A stretch of 64,000 nucleotides of DNA. Origin: Chlamydomonas reinhardtii. Lineage: Eukaryota > Chlorophyta > Chlorophyceae > Chlamydomonadales > Chlamydomonadaceae. The translations under genes were made by a program, and so were the position numbers. Below the pieces are notes generated by a model. That model had not been told where the DNA came from. It did not search any database and worked only from the letters and a program-made list of their open reading frames with translations. Position 1 is the first letter of the stretch. The number at the start of each line of letters is the position of its first letter. Positions 57,061 to 64,000 of this stretch are shown piece after piece. Location: positions 5,315,356 to 5,379,355 of the forward strand of contig NC_057006.1 of assembly GCF_000002595.2 (NCBI RefSeq). Direction: 5' to 3'.

Positions 57061-57289
57061 GCTCCTCACATCACGGGCCTAGGCCAGACGGCTCGAGGAC
57101 AGGACAAGTGCCCTGACAAGTGCCCTGTCCTCCGGACTCTGCACACACGCACCCCATCACCCGCCATCGCTAATCCGGACGCCACTGCCACTAATCCAGC
57201 CGCGCCGCTTGGGTGGCCTGCTCAGCACAGCTGGCCATGGCGTGCCGTCCTCCACGCACGCGGTGATGAGGCGGATGTTCGACCCCATT

Positions 57290-57492
57290 CCAGGTTTGGG
57301 CGGGTGCAGGTTTGGGCAGGGGCCGGTGCAAATGTAGGTTTGGGCGGGTGCAGATTTGGGCAGGGGCGGGTGCAGGTTTGGGCGGGTGCAGGTTTGGGCA
57401 GGTGCAGGTTTGGGCAGGTTTGGGCGGGTGCAGGTTTGGGCGGGCGCAGTTTTGGGCAGGGGAGGGGGCAGGTGCAGGTTTGGGCGGGTGCA
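57290..57492. repeat. GGTGCAGGTTTGGGCGG minisatellite
   Basis: About twelve imperfect units of 11 to 17 bp built from GGTGCAGGTTTGGGCGG and GCAGGTTTGGGCAGG. The G-rich plus strand has many TTTGGG runs. Confidence 0.85.
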
Positions 57493-57529
57493 CGCCCAAA
57501 TACCGCATGCCAGGGACGGAAGGAAGCCG

Positions 57530-58080
<551 letters not shown>

Positions 58081-58467
58081 TTTTGAACATGAAAGCAGGT
58101 CTTGAACGCTTGCGTTCAGCTCTATCAGGTTCAGGCATGGGGTCAAAGTCTGGCAAAGCTTACCCCTTTGTTTACCCCTTTGCGAGGCATAAGGACGTGG
58201 CGTAGGTTGAAAGGTGGCGGTGACTGGCTCCGGTGAGTCGGGTCAAGGTCGGGTGCCAGGTTAGGCGGCTCTGGCCCTGTGGCCCAGCCGAAGAGCCGTA
58301 CCGAGGTGGTGAATCCCTATCGTAGCCTCAAGCCCAGCACACGCGCCTGTGTGACTTGGGCTTGCGCGCCTGGCATCTTATCGCATACCGTATCATTGGG
58401 GCATCACGCGGATGAAGCGCACTTCAACGCTCGCTGGCTATGCGGCACCACAGCTGGAGCTACAGCC
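58081..58467. other. Flank between dispersed repeat B and the MITE
   Basis: No gene or named feature is seen. The last nine bases, GCTACAGCC, are the left target duplication of the MITE. Confidence 0.4.
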
Positions 58468-58792
58468 GGAGGGGTGGTATGGGGTACCGATCCTACCGAT
58501 CCTCTGGTCACCCCAGGATAGACCGACTTGCTATCCTATGTGCCGCGACCTCCAATCCCAATCCCTGAGGTCCGGGTTCCAATCCTCGCCGTTCCTATCC
58601 CAATCCCTGGAAGCCTGGTTCCAATCCCTGCCGTCCCAAACCCAATCCCCAAAAGTGGTGTTCCAATCCTTGGCCGGTCAAACCCAATCCTTAAGTGCCG
58701 GGTCCAATCCTACTGTGGCCAATCCAATCCACGGAGGGGTGACCGGCGGCGGGACCAATCCTATACCCCATACCACCCCTCTGCTACAGCCC
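58468..58792. mobile_element. MITE-like non-autonomous DNA transposon with 19-bp terminal inverted repeats
   Basis: The ends are GGAGGGGTGGTATGGGGTA and, inverted, AGAGGGGTGGTATGGGGTA, matching at 18 of 19 positions. The direct repeat GCTACAGCC flanks the element exactly (58459-58467 and 58793-58801), a 9-bp target duplication. The length is 325 bp. The interior consists of a degenerate CCAATCC repeat, about 14 units in varied spacing, and has no coding capacity. A 9-bp duplication with G-rich ends fits the Mutator-like class best; an 8-bp reading would point to hAT. It lies just beyond the 3' end of ARC6. Confidence 0.88.
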
Positions 58793-58897
58793 GCATGCAC
58801 AATGTTGTTGGTGAGCCATTATACGGTACCCATAACGGTATAGAGCAGGATTCACGCCCTTATGGCACGCATAAAAGCCTGATCCAACAGACCTCAG

Positions 58898-58902
58898 TTA
58901 CA
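58898..58902 (-). terminator. TGTAA poly(A) signal candidate of ARC6
   Basis: TTACA on the plus strand, TGTAA on the ARC6 strand, about 380 bp after the ARC6 stop and before the MITE. Confidence 0.5.
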
Positions 58903-59278
58903 CATCCTGCCCATACTCGCTTCGTGTAGCCCCGACAGAGCCTGCTCCGTTGCCCGCATCGCGCTTTCTCTGCCTCCGGTTTATTAAATGCCCAAGACAC
59001 TGGAGTCGTCTGGAGTTTTGCGGAGTGCACACGCTGCTGTTTCTCTCCGTCATAACCTCTGGTCCCTGACAATACAGCTTAGGTGTTTCGCCACCCGACA
59101 TATTGAGCCTGAACTGCAGTCAAGCAGGCACACGCCCTCCTTTGTGTGTCGATGGACACAGGGAGCCAACCACTTGTAACCTTCATGGACGTACACTCGG
59201 ACATAGCCCATAATGAGCCCAGACTACCTATGCTCAAGCACACAGCCGGAAATCACGTTCTTCGCTCTGCAACGAAGA

Positions 59279-62200
59279 TCACGCCTCCCGCTGCATCACG
59301 ATGCTGTTGGCCATGCGCCACACGCCGTCCTTGCCACGGACAGCGGTGTACTCGGTATCATAGAAGCAATGGTAGCCGTCCACGGCCTTGCCATCCGCAC
59401 TCTTGTGAAGGTCCGCAGACTCCTCCAGCACCGCACTGATGCGGAAGGCGGGTGCGCCCTTGTGCGTCACACGCTTCAGACCAGTCACCTGTACCCCAGC
59501 CACATATGCATTACATGTGCAGGTTAGTTACATCGTTATGTGTCCGCCTGAACCATGCTTGAAGGCAAGGCATGTAGCGCTGCTCCTTATTCCGGCCGTC
59601 ATGTGGTGCAGACAAGGGCGGCACAAGACTGCCACTTGCCCAACGAGTGCTTTCACAGGCACGCACCTGCAGCCGCTGCAGCTTGAAGCGCATGTGTGCA
59701 CCGTGGCCGCGCAGTGTGGACAACTTGTCGAGCGTCTCGCTCAGAAGCGGCTCCGCGAGGATGCTGGGCAGCTGGTCAGTAGTATGGTACTGGCCCAGAG
59801 CCCAAGCCTTGGCCACCTGAGTTTGACGTGCCAAACCAAATGGACGGGAGCAGATTGTGAGTGAGTTGGGATTAAAGCGCTGACGGTATGCCATGCACCT
59901 GCTCACTACCAAGACAACGCTCCTGAACCCACCTGCCACTGCTCCAGCATACCGCGCGCCGCGATTGCATCGAAGTCCTCAACTGCCACGGTGCACGGCA
60001 CCAGCGTGGACCGCTGCCGCATCAGCGCCGCCTACAAGCACACAGCGGCGCCACCACAAAGTGTTAAGCTAAAACCACAAAAAGTTCTGGCACTGTGTAC
60101 TTCTGCAAGACCACAAGCGTGCGTGCGAGCACACCCCCTCACAGGCACACACCTGGACACTCTCCCCCCGCCCGATCAGGCGCTGCCCAGGCGGTGTCAT
60201 CAAGCCGACAGCGAACGCTGCCACCAGCGCAAAGCCACCCGCCATCTGGCGGTACAGCCGCTGCCGCGCCGCCAGCTCAGGATCCGCGGCAACTTCTGAG
60301 GCTGTGCACCATGGGGGACATGCACAAGACCGTTGCAGTCAGGCGCTTCAGAAGCCGTCAGGAACAGTACCACAACGTGACTACAAGCTTAAGGGCGCCT
60401 GCTGGAGGCAACCAGGCCTGACACAGCCCTACTCAGCACTGCATGGCACCTTCACGCCCTCACCTGGCACGGCGCCTGACGCGAGCAGCCCCGCCTCGGC
60501 GGTGGTGCGCAGCGCCTTTTTGATGGCGATGAACGCCTCGCCCATCGCCGCCTCCGCCAGCTGCGCGCCGCTCTTGGAGTCGTAGACGGTCAGCAGTGTC
60601 TCCACGCGCGTGTCGTCAAAGTAGCGCACCAGGCAGGCGGGCTCCATGTCCGGCGAGGATGTGTCGCGGAAGAAGGGAAACGCAGCCTGCAGGCAGCGTG
60701 GCCCAGCAGCCGTTATGCATTCAGCACCAACCCACGCGCATGGGGCCACGCGTGGCGCTATCACGGGATCTTGAGGTTCGGTTGTCACTTCCGTACCTGG
60801 GTCAGCCAGCGCTCCGTGAGCATGCACAGGCCTGGGAGGAGGCCGTCGTCAGAGCCCTTGGAGGCCGCCAACACGAAGCGGTATGCATCACGGCTGGCGG
60901 GTAGCGCGCCGTTGGACAGCTCCGGGACCTCAGCCCTGGCCGAGCATGACGGTTGGACGGAGATATTCCAGTTGCAAACCGCGTGGTGCACATGATCCGG
61001 TTAGGTAAGGCATCAGCATGTATAACCCCCCCACTACCACCAACGTACCGCTCAGAGGCGGGGGCCCCCTTGCCAGCTTGCTTGAGTGCAGTCTCCGCCT
61101 GCTGCACGGCACCCAGCAGCACATGGCACACAGCCTCTACCACGCACAGGTCCGGGTTGCTTGGCAGCTCCTGTAGACCAAAAATAGGTATGCAGGTTGC
61201 AGGTGCGGTAAGGAGTCGCAGCATGCAGCTCACAAGGATTTGCTGGGCATTCTTACCAAGAGCGTACGTGCAAATTCCCTACTCCCTCAAACAAATGAGC
61301 ATCTGCGTCTTCATACCTGCACCAGGCTGAGGCCCATCTTGACGTAGGCGGGCTGGCGATGCGCAAAGCCGTGCACAATGTGCGCCACACTCACGCCCTC
61401 CAGCAGGCCGGGATAGTACCTGTCGAGGACAGGGGCAAGCAGTCAGATGCATTCTGATCTCCGGCGCAGGACCACATCGACCGGCTGCACAATACGCATG
61501 AAGCTCACCACTTAAGTGAGGCGTGGGTGCGGGCCACCTGCTCCCACTCCAACAGCTCGACCACCTCTTCACAGGTCAGCATGCCCATCAGGGCCTCCAT
61601 GGCCTCCGCCGTCACGGGGCCCGAAGCTGCGGCTGCCCCGGCGCTTGGCGCATCGGCGAATGCTGTGGACACAGCTGAGCCACGTGCGGCGGCACTCGCC
61701 ACAAGGTTCCTGAGGCTGCTGAAATTTGCGAGGCTTGACAGGTTAGACAGGTTACCCAGGGCGCTGAGGCTGGCCAGAGGGTCCGCCTGTGGGGCTGCGG
61801 TTGCCGACTGCGCGCGGATGGCGTCGCGGACGATCCGGAGAGCGCGCTTGCGCGCCTCTGCCACCTTACCGACGCCAAGCGGCCCGCTCAGCTGCAAGTA
61901 CCACGGGGCGCAAAGCGTGAGGGTGATGCAGCATCATGCGTGCCGCGTGCAAACGCTCTTGTTTAAACCAGTTCCACGTACATACACCTGCAGCGCACAT
62001 CTAACTGACGCTACCCTCCTACCCTACCTACCGTCTCCAGGGCCGCCTTGAAGCGGAAGGAAGCAAGGCTAGCACGAATCTCAGCGGCCAGGGTAGGCGC
62101 AAGTGCAGGCTCCCCGGCGCCCTCCAGGGTCTGTAGCGCGGCCTCCAGGTAGGCACAGCCCTGGCTGACCTGCTCCGCAACGGAACAGTCCCACAGCATG

Positions 62201-63244
62201 GGGGCATAACGGCCGTCACGTCATCCCCTTGCTTCTGTGCTAAAGCTGATAGCAAATACACCATCATCTGGATACGGCATAAGCAACATGGCTAGTCTCA
62301 CCTGTCCCTCCTCCAAGCAGTTGCCGGCCAGGTAGCAGTTGGCGAGCGCCATGCTGAGGCGCACGTCCTTCTGCACCAGCGGCGACAGGCCGTCGGGCGA
62401 GGCAAGCAGCTCACCTCCGATGGTGATGGTTAGCTCACACTGACCAACCTGCACAACCATCGTTACAAGGCGTGAGTACATAGAGAGGCTCATGGCTGTA
62501 GCCAGCCATGCCGGGATGGAGACCGTGAGCCAATTTGACGGGCCATGAGTAGCATTTGCTTGACGGCCAGCACGCACCTCGGCCATGAGCGCAAGGGCAC
62601 CGGGCAGCAGGTCCGCAGGGATGTCCATGTCGTTCACATCCCGTACGCGGCCCTTGCTGTTGATGATGTCACGGCGCGCGTAGTCGAGCACCTCCAGACT
62701 GGGGAAAGGATTGGGTTCAGTTACAGCATGATTGGGACCGTCGGTGGGCCGCCAACATGCAAGACCCCATCCACGATGGTCAGTGGGGGCGACGGCTGAG
62801 ACTTCAAGGCGACAACCGCTGCACTTACCGGGCATTGACCGTCACATAGCTGTACTCTGACTGCACAGCTGTGGTGACAAGCTCTTGGTAAATCGAGTTG
62901 AGCTCGCTGTCCTTGAATGTTGCAGTTTTGGGCAGGCCCAGCAGCTGCAACGGCAACGACAGGCAAAGCCGGTTATTCTAGCCGACTAGTACTGCATCCC
63001 AAGCCAGCGCACTGGCAGAAGCCCCTCGCAGAGCAAGCAACTCCTCAAATTGTTTGAGGGAATGCATAGCTCCCCAACACACCTCGGGAGCCTCCAAAGG
63101 AATGCGAACAATGGAGCTGGCCAGTCCATAATTAGCTTCCGACTGGCGAAAGCGAGGAATTATACGTGCAGCTCGCCATTGAGCCGGAGCGACTTGCAGG
63201 CCGGGCTGTCGCGAGGAGACGCGTGCTGAGCGTATAGTCTGCAT
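59279..63244 (-). CDS. ARC6: ARC6-type plastid division protein
   Basis: Fourteen exons: 63083-63244, 62829-62944, 62578-62698, 62302-62448, 62032-62169, 61509-61891, 61317-61419, 61049-61170, 60797-60935, about 60465-60685, 60152-60296, 59935-60031, 59668-59820 and 59279-59492; about 750 residues. An Arg/Ser-rich plastid leader comes first. A divergent J-like region follows (LLGLPKTATFKDSELNSIYQ...RSLEVLDYARRDI), without an HPD motif. The ARC6 hallmark block is SDDGLLPGLCMLTERWL...FPFFRDT. One membrane span (ALVAAFAVGLMT) crosses the inner envelope, and the C-terminal DUF4101/IMS domain begins AWALGQYHTTDQL and ends WRMANSIVMQREA. In plants ARC6 tethers FtsZ on the stromal side and PDV2 in the intermembrane space. 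It is shorter than Arabidopsis ARC6 between span and IMS domain, where few residues remain. Confidence 0.9.
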
Positions 63245-63738
63245 TGCCGGTCCAAGGTTATGGGTGAAGTATGTATTTCAACGATGTATGCAGGCGTCTT
63301 CTAGGCTCTGATTTAAATGCACAACCTCCGGATGGGATCCAACCCCGAACTGTCCGCCTCGCCCTGCGCAACTACAAAGCAGCACACCGCATTTCCTATC
63401 TGCATTCATTCAAAGACGCTGTTGTGTAGGACGCTGGCATGTCACAGACACCCCGCTGGCACCCCACACCGGCCAGGGTGCATCCCTTTCCCCCTACGCC
63501 TGCAGGTTGAGGTGTCTTCCGCCACATTAAGGGAAATCGTTCGAGCCAGTGCGCGTACTAGTGGAATTACATGGCGCTCTCACCCAAGTCTGAAAGACAC
63601 TGTGGCTTTCAACGTGTCACTCTTAACGCATAAAATTGCACAGCGCAACACTCAAACCCCACCCGGTCATGAACCGCGTCGGCGACAAAGCTAGATCCCA
63701 AACACACCCGAAGCTGCCACAACCTCCTCGACTTTCCT
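63245..63738. promoter_or_regulatory. Upstream region of ARC6 and 3' end of the next gene
   Basis: Both flanking genes are on the minus strand. No coding frame with bias and no specific element was found. Confidence 0.4.
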
Positions 63739-64000
63739 TTACAAGCGCCACTCGTGGAACTTCTCCTGCTCGTAGTCATCCTCGTACCAGGTGCTGGTCT
63801 TGACGCCGCGGCGCAGGAACTGCATGGTGCTGCCCTCCGCCTCCGTGGCCAGGCCCATGGCCACCGTCAGCTCCTCCTTGAACTCGCCCAGGTTGTAGCG
63901 CGCGCGGTCCTCGGCGATGCACGCGTACTCGCCGCCATCCTGCTTCAGCATCACCTGCATGGGCGACGGCATGGGGACGGTGGTGTAAGGTGCTGGGTCA
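63739..64000 (-). CDS. C-terminal part of an unidentified gene, running off the window
   Basis: The minus strand is open from the right edge to TAA at 63739-63741 with good codon bias. It encodes about 86 residues including VMLKQDGGEYACIAEDRARY, LGEFKEELTVAMGL and, at the end, WYEDDYEQEKFHEWRL. It is acidic and probably helical. I do not recognise the family. A CAG|GTGATG junction near 63960 could be an acceptor, in which case the coding part is slightly shorter. Confidence 0.6.
   Translation of the reverse strand, partial: DPAPYTTVPMPSPMQVMLKQDGGEYACIAEDRARYNLGEFKEELTVAMGLATEAEGSTMQFLRRGVKTSTWYEDDYEQEKFHEWRL

Overview
The window is nuclear DNA of a green alga, almost certainly a volvocine (Chlamydomonas/Volvox group). 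The signs are GC-rich intron-dense genes with short exons and GTGAGT/GTGCGT-type donors, long Ala/Gly/Ser/Gln homopolymer tracts in proteins, TGTAA poly(A) signals after several stop codons, a plastid-division gene, a plastid-type ferredoxin, and a Ty1/copia element of the kind known from Volvox. A run of exactly 100 N at 16096-16195 shows it is a draft assembly. Gene models below are spliced by eye from conserved protein motifs and reading-phase agreement; exon ends can be off by one or two bases.

Layout. 0.2-5.9 kb: a nuclear-envelope NEMP/PNET2-type membrane protein (-), ferredoxin FdC2 (-) and a small single-membrane-span protein with a plastid-like leader (+). 7.0-18.3 kb: a very young copia-type LTR retroelement, present as three head-to-tail copies of its 5' part and one 3' part, flanked as a whole by a 5-bp target duplication; 18.3-18.85 kb is an unrelated duplicated repeat. 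19.3-29.1 kb: bestrophin-like membrane protein (-), RNase P/MRP subunit POP4 (+), HIRAN-domain protein (-) and N-acetyltransferase NAT9 (+), arranged as alternating divergent and convergent pairs. 29.6-36.0 kb: one very large low-complexity protein (+). 36.4-37.1 kb: dispersed repeat. 37.7-43.3 kb: three-EF-hand protein (-) and a rhodanese-methyltransferase fusion (-). 43.8-48.9 kb: RBM5/RBM10/SUA-type splicing regulator (+). 48.9-50.9 kb: gene-free satellite cluster. 50.9-55.2 kb: NUDT15/NUDX1-like Nudix hydrolase (-) and a Ser/Thr protein kinase (+). 55.2-59.2 kb: gene-poor, with two minisatellites, a long GGCA microsatellite, the second (inverted) copy of the 36-kb repeat and a complete MITE with 9-bp target duplication. 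59.3-63.2 kb: plastid-division factor ARC6 (-). 63.7 kb to the end: last exon of an unidentified gene (-).

The genes do not form a pathway; this is an ordinary gene-rich nuclear segment. Themes that recur are RNA processing (POP4, RBM5-like) and plastid function (FdC2, ARC6, the small single-span protein). I do not see a clearly new multi-gene system. The most unusual items are a viral-type NPxTGR motif module on the end of the NEMP protein, the rhodanese-methyltransferase fusion with a predicted lipid anchor, the RBM5-like protein without a G-patch, the nested or expanded copia array, and the intact MITE. No tRNA, rRNA, CRISPR or bacterial-type operon was seen.
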